Below are positions 51,772-59,844 of a DNA stretch of 64,000 bases, one piece after another. The stretch is from NCBI GenBank assembly GCA_947501445.1, contig CANMVS010000003.1, positions 310,001 through 374,000 on the forward strand, read 5' to 3'. Position 1 is the stretch's first letter. Every line of letters starts with the position of its first letter. This stretch comes from an uncultured Rhizobiaceae group bacterium (GTDB lineage: Bacteria; Pseudomonadota; Alphaproteobacteria; Rhizobiales; Rhizobiaceae). The notes under the pieces were generated by a model. That model worked only from the letters and a program-made list of their open reading frames with translations. It did no database searches and was not told where the DNA came from. A program made the translations under genes and the position numbers.

Positions 51772-52467
51772 GTGGTCAATAATTTCTCGGATGGCGAGCT
51801 GATGGCCTCCCTATACGCTGGTATCGCTGCAGGAACGTTCTTGAACGACGGTAAATTATTGCCGGAGCGCGCCCTGGCTGAAAAACTCAATGTCACACGG
51901 GCCAAGTTGCGCCGGGTTCTTGATCTGCTGGAACAGGATGGCACCATATTTCGTCGTCACGGCCAGGGGACATTTGCCTCGCCGCCGCCCGCTGTCGAGG
52001 CCAATCCGCTTCGGACCGTTGCCGCCCGTGTCATGCCACGGGACGTGATTGAGGTGCGCCTTGAGATAGAGCCCGCGCTGGCTGCACTGGCCGCTCAACG
52101 TGCCTCGGTCAGGGAACTGAAGGCGCTGGAACAGTTGATGCGGGCGACCTTGACGGCTTCAGACACCGCTGCCTACGCCGCCTCGGACGATATTTTCCAT
52201 TATACGATTGCAAAGCTGGCCCATAATCCGCTGTTTCTTACGGTTTACGATTCAATCCGCGCCGTGCGCCAGCAGGCTGAATGGACGAAGAGCCGCGATA
52301 AACACTATTCAAAACCAACGCTGATCCGGCTGGGTGAGCAGCATGAACAACTTTACAGCTGCATTGCAGATCGTGACAGTCGCGGCGCGGCTGAGGTGAT
52401 GGAAACCCACCTGCTGAGCATCTCAAACACCATGCTGCGTGACAGGAATTACACCAAAGGCACATAG
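51772..52467 (+). CDS. GntR family transcriptional regulator, FadR subfamily
   Basis: A 231-residue regulator. Residues about 8-70 form the winged helix (LLPERALAEKLNVTRAKLRRVLDLLEQDGTIFRRHGQGTFAS); the rest is an all-helical FCD ligand domain with EVRLEIEPALAALAA and the metal-site histidines HYTIAKLAHNP and ETHLLSI. The start is GTG, 3 bp after the TSUP gene. Being last in the operon, it probably feeds back on the palindrome at 42817-42839. Confidence 0.9.
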   Translation: MVNNFSDGELMASLYAGIAAGTFLNDGKLLPERALAEKLNVTRAKLRRVLDLLEQDGTIFRRHGQGTFASPPPAVEANPLRTVAARVMPRDVIEVRLEIEPALAALAAQRASVRELKALEQLMRATLTASDTAAYAASDDIFHYTIAKLAHNPLFLTVYDSIRAVRQQAEWTKSRDKHYSKPTLIRLGEQHEQLYSCIADRDSRGAAEVMETHLLSISNTMLRDRNYTKGT

Positions 52468-52498
52468 AGTATTCAAAAAAAATGTTCTGGCTGACCGG

Positions 52499-53308
52499 TT
52501 ATTTCCGAAATGGCAGCAGCAGCGTCCATATCAGTCGGCTGGGCGCAGTATCGCGGTATTCCTTCAGGCCAATCTCCATGTCGTCATGACCAAGGCGCGG
52601 TTGCGCCCAATAGGTTTTGAACAGGCGATCCCAGAAGGGGAAATTGAACCCGTAATTGGTATCGGTCTCGCGGTTATCGCTGGAATGGTGGACCCGGTGC
52701 ATATCCGGGGTAACCAGAACCAGTCGTAAGACACGGTCCAGGCCAAGCGGCAGGCGGGCATTGGAATGATTGAACATGGCGGTGCCATTCAGCACAATCT
52801 CGAATATCAACACAGCAACCGCCGGTGGCCCCAGGCATACAATGATCAGGGCTTTCCAGAACATCGACAGCACAATCTCAAGCGGATGAAACCGCAGCGC
52901 CGTTGTCAGATCAAATCCCGTATCGGAATGGTGCATGCGGTGGATGCGCCATAACAGCGGAATTTTGTGGCTGGCCCAATGTTCCACCCAGACGATGAAA
53001 TCCAATATGATGAACGCCAGCACGCCAGCCAGCCAGGTGGGCAACTCAAGGATGGTAAAAATTCCATAACCATTATCCTGAGCCCATAGGGCGGTGCCAA
53101 CCGCTGCCAGCGGAAAAATCACCCGCAGGGCAACGGACGAAATCACCACAATGGATAGATTGGTAAACCAGCGTTTCGCCTTGAGTGCGCCCATCACCTC
53201 TCCACGCTCGAGCCGCGGATTAACCAGTTCAAAAACGGCCATTGAGATAAATATGGCCGCAAATGCCAGCAGGCGGACAGTCGGCTCGGAGAGGCCAAAC
53301 AGTTCCAT
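52499..53308 (-). CDS. Sterol desaturase / fatty acid hydroxylase family protein
   Basis: A 269-residue membrane di-iron enzyme. The histidine clusters are complete: EHWASHKIPLLWRIHRMHHSD (HxxxH and HxxHH), FNHSN, and MHRVHHSSD. Four or more helices anchor it in the inner membrane. Relatives hydroxylate or desaturate sterols, carotenoids or ornithine lipids; the substrate is not clear. Its ATG lies 3 bp after the upstream TerB-like gene. Confidence 0.9.
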   Translation of the reverse strand: MELFGLSEPTVRLLAFAAIFISMAVFELVNPRLERGEVMGALKAKRWFTNLSIVVISSVALRVIFPLAAVGTALWAQDNGYGIFTILELPTWLAGVLAFIILDFIVWVEHWASHKIPLLWRIHRMHHSDTGFDLTTALRFHPLEIVLSMFWKALIIVCLGPPAVAVLIFEIVLNGTAMFNHSNARLPLGLDRVLRLVLVTPDMHRVHHSSDNRETDTNYGFNFPFWDRLFKTYWAQPRLGHDDMEIGLKEYRDTAPSRLIWTLLLPFRK

Positions 53309-53311
53309 GAT

Positions 53312-53725
53312 CTAGTGGCTTCTGAAACGCGCCATGGCACCACGTTCGATCGCTGCACAGGTCAATTTGTCGAGACCAAGCCGGTCACGCAAAATCTGCA
53401 ACAGACGCAGTTCTTCCTGTTCAACGTGCAAATCTGCAGCGGCAACTTCCACCGCCAGTGCATAGGCCGTGTCATAGAGGCCATGCGGCAGGGCATCGTG
53501 GGCAATCAGCAGCACCGTGTCGAGACCATCGGTCTCACTCAATATGGCACCGCAGTCCTTGGAGACCCGAACCAGGCGTTCTTCATTGAAGTCCTGAAAG
53601 ATTGGCAGGGTACGCGTGATATTGCCGATTTGTGCCAATTCGGCATCAGTCATTGTCCGGTCAACAGCTGACATTGTGACCATGACATAAATTAGCGCGT
53701 CCTGAATAGTGATCGGGGATGACAT
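53312..53725 (-). CDS. TerB-like tellurite-resistance fold protein
   Basis: A 137-residue, mostly helical, acidic cytoplasmic protein matching the TerB fold: DALIYVMVTMSAVDRTMTDAELAQIGNI and AVEVAAADLHVEQEELRLLQILRDRLGL, the two acidic EF-like repeats that bind metal in TerB. The frame opens at a GTG (53764), but ATG 53725 follows AAGGA with good spacing. It is probably co-transcribed with the desaturase. No other ter genes are present, so a direct tellurite role is unlikely. Confidence 0.85.
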   Translation of the reverse strand: MSSPITIQDALIYVMVTMSAVDRTMTDAELAQIGNITRTLPIFQDFNEERLVRVSKDCGAILSETDGLDTVLLIAHDALPHGLYDTAYALAVEVAAADLHVEQEELRLLQILRDRLGLDKLTCAAIERGAMARFRSH

Positions 53726-54137
53726 GCAAGATCCTTCTACATCGGCTTCCGATTTGCGTTGCACCTAAACTATGAACCAGCGCGATCAAGCGCAAGTCAG
53801 TTCTTCGTCAGATGCTGTTATGCAAAGGTTCTTAGCGATCATTGCCCAACAATACAATATTGACGCGGCCCTGCTGGCAGCATAGGTTCCGCTGCGCTGC
53901 AGCACGCGCAAGATTGGTGCGGCGAAATATCCGGTGCAAATGCAATCTGACAGGAATGCGGCCACGTCTGTGGTGACATTCGTGCGGTCAATGCGCATGA
54001 ACCGGTGTAGACATTCCTTTAGACCGTTTCACGCCTTGTCAGAAACGGAATAACGGTGTCTGCCTTTGGATTTTATTGATGCATTCAGGTTTTGCCGAAC
54101 CCGTCAGAACCTGAATTGCTTTAGTTGCGAAAGTGAT
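53726..54137. other. Intergenic region with a possible small ORF and dispersed repeat
   Basis: About 412 bp between the TerB-like gene and lysK. A 37-codon frame (53772-53885, plus strand) starts MNQRDQAQVSSSSDA and lacks a ribosome-binding site; I do not call it a gene. Copy D of the dispersed repeat fills 54020-54122. Confidence 0.5.
54020..54122 (-). repeat. Dispersed two-hairpin intergenic repeat, copy D
   Basis: Minus-orientation copy, TAGACCGTTTCACGCC to CAGAACCTGAATTGC. Each hairpin has some substitutions. It ends only 15 bp before the start codon of lysK, so it must be part of the lysK leader or promoter. Confidence 0.85.
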
Positions 54138-55805
54138 ATGATGAGCACGAACCGTCTGACCCAGATCGATCTTGATGAAGATATGATTGCGGCTGCGGCT
54201 GAGGCGAAAGCCTGGCCGTTTGAAGAGGCGCGAAAACTTGTCAAACGCTACGGGAAAAGCGGCTATCCCGATGTGGTGCTGTTCGAAACCGGCTATGGCC
54301 CATCAGGATTGCCTCACATTGGCACCTTTGGCGAGGTGGCCCGCACAACCATGGTACGTCAGGCTTTTCGAGTGCTGACCCGTGATACGGTAAAGACAAA
54401 AATATTGTGCTTTTCAGATGATATGGACGGTTTCCGCAAGGTACCGGCCAATCTGCCCAATCAGGACATGCTGCTGGCGCATCTGGGCAAGCCGCTCAGC
54501 CGTGTCCCCGATCCGTTTTCGAACGAATATCCTTCCTTTGGTGCGGCCAATAATGCCCGGCTGATGGCCTTTCTGGATCGTTTCAATTTCGATTATGAAT
54601 TTGCTTCCTCGACCGACTATTATACCCAGGGACGCTTTGATGCGGCTCTGCAGCGCATGCTCGAAGTCTATGATGAGGTGATGGCGATCATCCTTCCAAC
54701 ATTGGGAGAGGAGCGCCGCGGCACCTATTCACCCTTCCTGCCGATTTGCAAACGCACCGGTGTGGTGCTGCAGGTGCCGATGATCGCCCGCAATGTGGAA
54801 GCGGGCACCATTACCTATGAAGACCCGGAAACCGGTGAGCATATCGAAACGGCGGTCACCGGCGGCCAGGTGAAATGTCAGTGGAAGGCCGATTGGGCCA
54901 TGCGCTGGTTTGCGCTTGGTGTGGATTATGAAATGGCCGGCAAGGACCTTATCGACAGCGTCAATCTGTCATCCAAAATCTGCCGCGTATTGGGCAGGCC
55001 CGCACCCGAGGGCTTTAACTATGAGCTCTTTCTGGATGAGGGCGGCCAGAAGATTTCCAAATCCAAGGGTAACGGCCTGACCATTGACGAATGGCTGACC
55101 TACGCGTCTGACGAGAGCCTCAGCCTTTATATGTTCCAAAAGCCAAAGACCGCAAAAAGGCTGTTCTTTGATGTGATTCCAAAGGCTGTCGACGAATATT
55201 ATACCTTTCTGTCTGCCTATCCGCGACAGGACTGGAAGAGCCGTCTCGGCAACCCCGTGTGGCATATGCACCACGGCAATCCGCCGACAACGGACAATCC
55301 TGTTCCCTTTGCCATGCTGCTCAATCTGGTCAGCGCATCCAATGCTGAAAACAGCGATGTGCTGTGGGGCTTTATCTCGCGCTATGCGCCGGGTGTCTCA
55401 AAGGAAAGCCATCCAAAGCTGGATGAACTCGTTGGCTACGCCATTCGCTATTTCAACGATTTTGTGAAGCCCAACAAGGTCTTCAGAGCCGCCGATGCGG
55501 TGGAGCTGGAAGCGCTTGAAGGGATTGACCGGCAATTGGCGCAATTGCCTGCCGGTGCCGATGGCAGTGCCATTCAGGATGCTATCTTGAACGTTGCCCG
55601 TGTTATCGAACGCTATCAGGATCCAAAGAAAAAGAGCCCCGATGGCGGCCCTGGCGTATCGGTGGCTTTTTTCCAGATGCTCTATCAGGTGCTATTGGGG
55701 CAGGAGCGCGGACCACGGTTCGGCTCATTCGTAGCCCTTTACGGTATTGATGAAACCCGCGCTTTGATCAAAGAGGCTCTGTCGGGGAATCTGGCGCAGG
55801 GCTGA
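54138..55805 (+). CDS. lysK: Lysyl-tRNA synthetase, class I
   Basis: A 555-residue class I LysRS that charges tRNA-Lys. This archaeal-type enzyme replaces the class II form in many alphaproteobacteria. The HIGH-like motif is [10 protein letters not shown] and the KMSKS loop is [19 protein letters not shown] and [11 protein letters not shown] are typical. The frame is open upstream into the repeat; starts ATG 54138 or 54141 are supported by GAAAGTG. The 3' end overlaps the convergent nuclease-like gene by 38 bp. Confidence 0.94.
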   Translation: MMSTNRLTQIDLDEDMIAAAAEAKAWPFEEARKLVKRYGKSGYPDVVLFETGYGPSGLPHIGTFGEVARTTMVRQAFRVLTRDTVKTKILCFSDDMDGFRKVPANLPNQDMLLAHLGKPLSRVPDPFSNEYPSFGAANNARLMAFLDRFNFDYEFASSTDYYTQGRFDAALQRMLEVYDEVMAIILPTLGEERRGTYSPFLPICKRTGVVLQVPMIARNVEAGTITYEDPETGEHIETAVTGGQVKCQWKADWAMRWFALGVDYEMAGKDLIDSVNLSSKICRVLGRPAPEGFNYELFLDEGGQKISKSKGNGLTIDEWLTYASDESLSLYMFQKPKTAKRLFFDVIPKAVDEYYTFLSAYPRQDWKSRLGNPVWHMHHGNPPTTDNPVPFAMLLNLVSASNAENSDVLWGFISRYAPGVSKESHPKLDELVGYAIRYFNDFVKPNKVFRAADAVELEALEGIDRQLAQLPAGADGSAIQDAILNVARVIERYQDPKKKSPDGGPGVSVAFFQMLYQVLLGQERGPRFGSFVALYGIDETRALIKEALSGNLAQG

Positions 55806-56532
55806 CGACGCTTTCCGTGTCGTCCAGTCCGATAGCAGGTTCGATCTGGCTGTCGATCAGGTCCAGGGGCTGGCGAGGGTCACCACCATAAAGGCCTTTG
55901 GATTGAGCACGGGCCTCTGCATGCATCTTGCCATAGGTGCTTTGTCTGGACGCCCGTGACCATCCGTGGCTGACCAGCCATGCGGCAGGGTCCTGTTTGC
56001 CGACAAGGCAACTGGCCACAACACCATCATCCCACTGTCCCTGCGACACCACACAGGCCAGCGCCCGCCCGCGCAGGAAATTTCTAAAGGCGGTTCGCGC
56101 GATAATGCCGCAAGGCCAGGGATCACCAGTGGGGCCATCGCACATCTCTTCAGGCCTGACCGGGTCAATATCCTCAAATGTCAAAACACCCTGCTTGTAG
56201 GAAACCATGCCCGCCGCAACGACCTTTGGCCGATGCAAAAGGGTGGCCCGGGGGGTGGTGTCGACAGGTGTTGGCGGTGTCAAAGGCTGGCGCGGTTCAA
56301 TGCGTTCCAATTGGCTGGCGTGTTCGGCAAATGGCTGGGCAAATTGCACCGGCGCAATAACGCGCGGGCCGGTTTTCTGGACTGTGTTTTGTTTCAGCGG
56401 TTCGGGTGGTTCCGGTGCATCGGTTTTTTCACTTGGACCGGCGACAGGACCCGCATCCCGATCCGGCACAAATTGGTAGAGGACAATGGCCCCGACCAGA
56501 ATGAACACCAGCGTGATAAGTGTATTGCGCAT
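55768..56532 (-). CDS. Membrane-anchored thermonuclease-like (SNase) protein
   Basis: A 254-residue protein. Residues 5-24 form a single membrane helix ([19 protein letters not shown]), then a Pro-rich linker, then an SNase-like beta-barrel (about 130-235) with [35 protein letters not shown] and [18 protein letters not shown]. The catalytic Arg/Glu set of staphylococcal nuclease is only partly evident, so activity is uncertain. The ATG at 56532 begins one base after the repressor gene stops. Similar proteins in rhizobia are annotated near exopolysaccharide genes, but no such genes are seen here. Confidence 0.75.
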   Translation of the reverse strand: MRNTLITLVFILVGAIVLYQFVPDRDAGPVAGPSEKTDAPEPPEPLKQNTVQKTGPRVIAPVQFAQPFAEHASQLERIEPRQPLTPPTPVDTTPRATLLHRPKVVAAGMVSYKQGVLTFEDIDPVRPEEMCDGPTGDPWPCGIIARTAFRNFLRGRALACVVSQGQWDDGVVASCLVGKQDPAAWLVSHGWSRASRQSTYGKMHAEARAQSKGLYGGDPRQPLDLIDSQIEPAIGLDDTESVVSPAPDSPTEPL

Positions 56533-56533
56533 G

Positions 56534-57184
56534 CTACTGACTTGCCCAGACAATACGGGCGATCCAGTCGATGTCACTGCGTTGGAACTGCCGATCGGGA
56601 TGATCCCGATTGAGCGAGGCCAATTGTATCGTCTGTTGGTCCATGCGCAGCAGCAGTTTGGCCAGTACCTCGCCCTCGCAGGTTTTAACGACGACCCGGT
56701 CGCCGTTGCGCACCGTCGCTTCCGGATCGACAATCAGCGTATCGCCATCGCGATAGACCGGCAGCATTGATTCGCCCTGCACTTTCAGCGCATAGGCATG
56801 TCTGGCCGCCGCTGCTGGCAGGTCCACCGTGTCCCAGCCGTGCCCGGCCGGAAATCCGCCATCATCGAAAAAACCGCCATCGCCGGCCTGCGCCATGCCC
56901 AGCAATGGGACAGACTGCCGGGCAATGCGCCGGTCGGATGCGGCTTCTTCTTTGGGCGATTGCGCCAGTGCAACAAAGGCATCAAGCGGGCAATTGGTGG
57001 ATGCCAGAATGCGCGAGACCGATTCCGTAGACGGCCAGCGCTTGCGCCCGTCTGCAGCGCTGCGTTTCGAGCGGTTGAATGCCGTCGGGTCAAGGCCCGA
57101 CTGGCGGGCAAGTGCAGACACCGACAGGCCATTGCTAACGGCCAGTGCATCAATTGCCGACCAGATCTGTGTATGGGACAGCAT
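56534..57184 (-). CDS. S24-family helix-turn-helix repressor (LexA/CI-like)
   Basis: A 216-residue protein with an N-terminal helix-turn-helix (SVSALARQSGLDPTAFNRSKR) and a C-terminal LexA-like peptidase. The Ser-Lys dyad is S139 (QGESMLPVYRDGD) and K176 (EGEVLAKLL). AQAGDGG at residues 98-104 offers the Ala-Gly bond that such proteins cut in themselves after DNA damage. The ATG at 57184 follows GTGAGG; the open frame extends five codons more. No phage genes lie nearby; this is a common chromosomal type in rhizobia. Confidence 0.85.
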   Translation of the reverse strand: MLSHTQIWSAIDALAVSNGLSVSALARQSGLDPTAFNRSKRSAADGRKRWPSTESVSRILASTNCPLDAFVALAQSPKEEAASDRRIARQSVPLLGMAQAGDGGFFDDGGFPAGHGWDTVDLPAAAARHAYALKVQGESMLPVYRDGDTLIVDPEATVRNGDRVVVKTCEGEVLAKLLLRMDQQTIQLASLNRDHPDRQFQRSDIDWIARIVWASQ

Positions 57185-57272
57185 GCCCGGCCTCACCAAC
57201 AGGAATAGGGATCAATCATCCTTCCTGTTTAGAGTATGTCCGTCAGTAAATGAAGCCGGGATGCAGGTTCGA

Positions 57273-57887
57273 TCAGGCTTTATAGGGCTGGCGGCCGGTT
57301 TTGAGCGCCTGTTCCAGATATTCTATGCGATCCTGGCCCCAGAAGACTTCGCCGTTGAGCACATAGGCAGGCACGCCAACAGCGTCCGCCGCCACGGCTT
57401 CCTCGGAATTGCCGGCTCTGATCGCAGCTATTTCGTCGGATCCTGCCCGTTCAAGGATGGTCTCGGCATCAAATCCGCAATCGGCGAGAATTTGTGCAAC
57501 GACGTCCCTGTCGGACAAATCACGATCCTCGACCCACACGCCTTCAAAAACCTTCTGCATATAGTCGGCTGGATTGTGGCCTGCTTCCACAAGCGCAATA
57601 ACGGCCTGATCGGCAAGACTAGCATCGACCGGGAAATGTTTTGGTGCCGTATTGATTGGCAGGCCGCGCATTTCTGCTGCCCGCTGCAACTCGACGATAC
57701 GATAGCGCTGGCGCACCGGCGGGCGTTGTCCGGGGGGAACGGCACCTGATTGTGCCCAAAGGGTCATCAGATTGACCGGTTTGTAGTTGATCTGCGCGCC
57801 GTGTTTTGCCGCAGCATCCAATAGGACCTTATGCCCCAGATAGGTAAATGGCGAGATACCAAAAAAATAATAGTCAACGACAGCCAT
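57273..57887 (-). CDS. 2-hydroxychromene-2-carboxylate isomerase / DsbA-like protein
   Basis: A 204-residue member of the DsbA/GST-kappa fold. The active Ser lies in YYFFGISPFTYLG; the C-terminal GVPAYVLNGEVFWGQDRIEYLEQAL is diagnostic of the HCCA isomerase group. Characterised enzymes isomerise a naphthalene-pathway intermediate using glutathione; many chromosomal relatives have unknown substrates, and no naphthalene genes are present. The ATG at 57887 follows AAAGGA; the frame is open six codons further up. Confidence 0.85.
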   Translation of the reverse strand: MAVVDYYFFGISPFTYLGHKVLLDAAAKHGAQINYKPVNLMTLWAQSGAVPPGQRPPVRQRYRIVELQRAAEMRGLPINTAPKHFPVDASLADQAVIALVEAGHNPADYMQKVFEGVWVEDRDLSDRDVVAQILADCGFDAETILERAGSDEIAAIRAGNSEEAVAADAVGVPAYVLNGEVFWGQDRIEYLEQALKTGRQPYKA

Positions 57888-58362
57888 GGGTATTCCTTTT
57901 GACATTCATAAATCGCGTTGAAAACCTTTTTCCAACAATCGAAAAAAGGCCCCGGTGCACCTGTAAAATTATGATGCACCCATCCGCCGGAATAGGGATT
58001 CTCGCGAATATCGATTCCTTCAGGACAACAGGCGATTTAGCAGTTGTAACAGCGCTGGCAAGTGTCTTGATCAATTTTTAGTGGGATAATCTGGCCAATA
58101 AGCCGAAAACCGTATATTTTGAGACTTTAGGATAAATCAAGTGAGCCTTTGTTTTTGTTGATGCATTCAGGTTCTGTCGATTTCGTCAAAACCTGAATTG
58201 CTTTTGCCGGGCAGGTCGTGCCGCACTTGCGGGGTACAGGCAAGTGTGGTCTGCAAACCGATGGCAACACGTTGTGTTTCGTGGTTCCGTGCACTTGATA
58301 ATTGAAATATGGTTGTACGATTCGACCACGGGTGTTCCAATAAATCCAAAAGGCCATATTTG
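57888..58362. other. Intergenic region with partial dispersed repeat
   Basis: About 475 bp between divergent genes. It contains the half copy E of the dispersed repeat (58148-58204). Otherwise AT-rich sequence with no supported gene. Confidence 0.55.
58148..58204 (-). repeat. Dispersed repeat, half copy E (hairpin 1 only)
   Basis: Matches the GATGCATTCAGGTT...AAAACCTGAATTGC half of the dispersed element. The second hairpin (CCGTTTC type) is absent from the bases before it, so the copy is truncated. Confidence 0.75.
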
Positions 58363-58809
58363 ATGACCAGACTATTTCGGACTGCAATGCTTGGTCTTGT
58401 GCTTACCATCGAAATGGGGGCAGCGTCCCCGGTTTACGCAGCCGGGCTCATGGACGCCTGTTCAGCGGATATTGCTTCGCTGTGCAAGGACATTAACAAA
58501 GGACGCGGCCGAATCTCCGCATGTCTTTATGCGCACAGCAACAAGGTCTCGGCCGCCTGTAAACCTGAATTGTCCAAAGTCACCTCCGGTTCGACGTTCG
58601 AACGGATGATCCCGGCCGGCATCCGCAACCTGAACAACACACCCTATGAGGCCGGCCTTAGAAAGATCTGTGCCGCTGACATCAAGGCGTTCTGTCCGGA
58701 TGTCGCGGCTGGCGAAGATCGGCTGCTGGGCTGTCTTTATGCCTGGTCCAACCGTGTGAGCAAGGCCTGTCGAACGGAGGCCAAGACCGTGCTTGATCAG
58801 TTGAAGTGA
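58363..58809 (+). CDS. Exported cysteine-rich repeat protein
   Basis: A 148-residue protein with a signal peptide (MTRLFRTAMLGLVLTIEMGAASPVYA). The mature part has two copies of a four-cysteine repeat: ACSADIASLCKDINKGRGRISACLYAHSNKVSAAC and ICAADIKAFCPDVAAGEDRLLGCLYAWSNRVSKAC, given here as family pattern rather than full text. This is the GLG1-like Cys-rich repeat seen in small periplasmic proteins of alphaproteobacteria. Function unknown. The frame opens earlier, at 58309, but the ATG at 58363 starts the signal peptide. Confidence 0.82.
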   Translation: MTRLFRTAMLGLVLTIEMGAASPVYAAGLMDACSADIASLCKDINKGRGRISACLYAHSNKVSAACKPELSKVTSGSTFERMIPAGIRNLNNTPYEAGLRKICAADIKAFCPDVAAGEDRLLGCLYAWSNRVSKACRTEAKTVLDQLK

Positions 58810-58901
58810 CCGGGCAATTGCATTCGCGGAATTGCACGCAGATGGGGCTGCCAGCAGACAATTGGTTTTGACTACCATTATCGATTGGCACTTTGGGTGC
58901 T

Positions 58902-59387
58902 ATGACCTCCATTATGAACACACTTCCGCCGCTGATACCGGATATTGATTTCGATCTATTGCCGAAAACGGATGATGCATCCGCATTGATATTCGAAATC
59001 AAACGTGATGCCATGGGACCGCACGTCATCAAGCATTGGGGCTGGGTGGAGGATGTGCAGCTTCAAATCCACAAAAAGCATTTTGCTATCAAGCCGTTCT
59101 TCCAGATTAATCAGGGTGGCGTGTGTGTCGGAATAGTCTCGTTCCTTGCTTCAGTGGATTATATTCAGTTTGGAGAGTTCTACTTGCGTGGCCCTTATCG
59201 GGGGAATGGGCTGGGGACCAGAATATTGCAGCACTGTTTGTCTGTTGCCGACGAGAAAGGTTTACCCGTAAGGCTTGAATATCTGAAATGGAATCCGGTT
59301 GGAAGATTATACCTGCGGCACGGTTTTCCGGTTATCGGTGAAAATGAAATTCACTATTTTTTGGAGCGCCCCATCAGCCGATCATGA
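58902..59387 (+). CDS. GNAT family N-acetyltransferase
   Basis: A 161-residue acetyl-CoA-dependent acetyltransferase. The CoA-binding loop is YRGNGLGTRILQHCL and the later WNPVGRLYLRHGFPVIGE is the typical final motif. Substrate unknown. Starts at 58893 (TTG), 58902 and 58914 are all possible and none has a good ribosome-binding site. Confidence 0.82.
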   Translation: MTSIMNTLPPLIPDIDFDLLPKTDDASALIFEIKRDAMGPHVIKHWGWVEDVQLQIHKKHFAIKPFFQINQGGVCVGIVSFLASVDYIQFGEFYLRGPYRGNGLGTRILQHCLSVADEKGLPVRLEYLKWNPVGRLYLRHGFPVIGENEIHYFLERPISRS

Positions 59388-59844
59388 GCCTGGTATTGAA
59401 CGTGGAAAAATGGTCAATTTGATGCAAGTTCAGCGGCCTCGAATGGCTGCCTGACTGTCCTGTGGATGAAATGAGGAAAACACCAAACAGACCGGTAGTG
59501 TTTGAAATTTACCTTGAAACTCATGCCGTACGGGCCAGGACGCCAGTTCTGGTCACGCAATCTGTCAAATTCATCTCAGTCTCGTCGCTCAAGATTTGAG
59601 TTGATGTGAATAAGCGCCATTTGCACCTGAACCTGACAGGTCATCGAGATTGAGCAACGCCATCGCCGCAATGCCAGTGTTACACCACGCTCGCACGATT
59701 TGTGCGCAGATGTTCATAATATGCGTCTCCGGTTGTAGGCCGAAACTCCGCTGTTTATCCGTCCGTTGAAGCCTTCCAAACGTTGTTGATGCCAAACAAT
59801 GTCGAGGAAACGTGTTTGTATTTGAAAGATGGGTTTTCAAAAAA
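59388..59844. other. Intergenic region before the second autotransporter
   Basis: About 457 bp. I see no gene, no clear palindrome and no copy of the dispersed repeat. A minus-strand open frame at 59589-59840 has no recognisable feature. The promoter of the autotransporter gene is expected here. Confidence 0.5.

Noticed and set aside
56534-57184. S24 repressor as evidence of a prophage
   Set aside because: No structural, integrase or lysis genes nearby; housekeeping genes on both sides.
59589-59840. 83-codon minus-strand frame before the second autotransporter
   Set aside because: No recognisable domain or ribosome-binding site, odd composition, and it occupies the likely promoter region.
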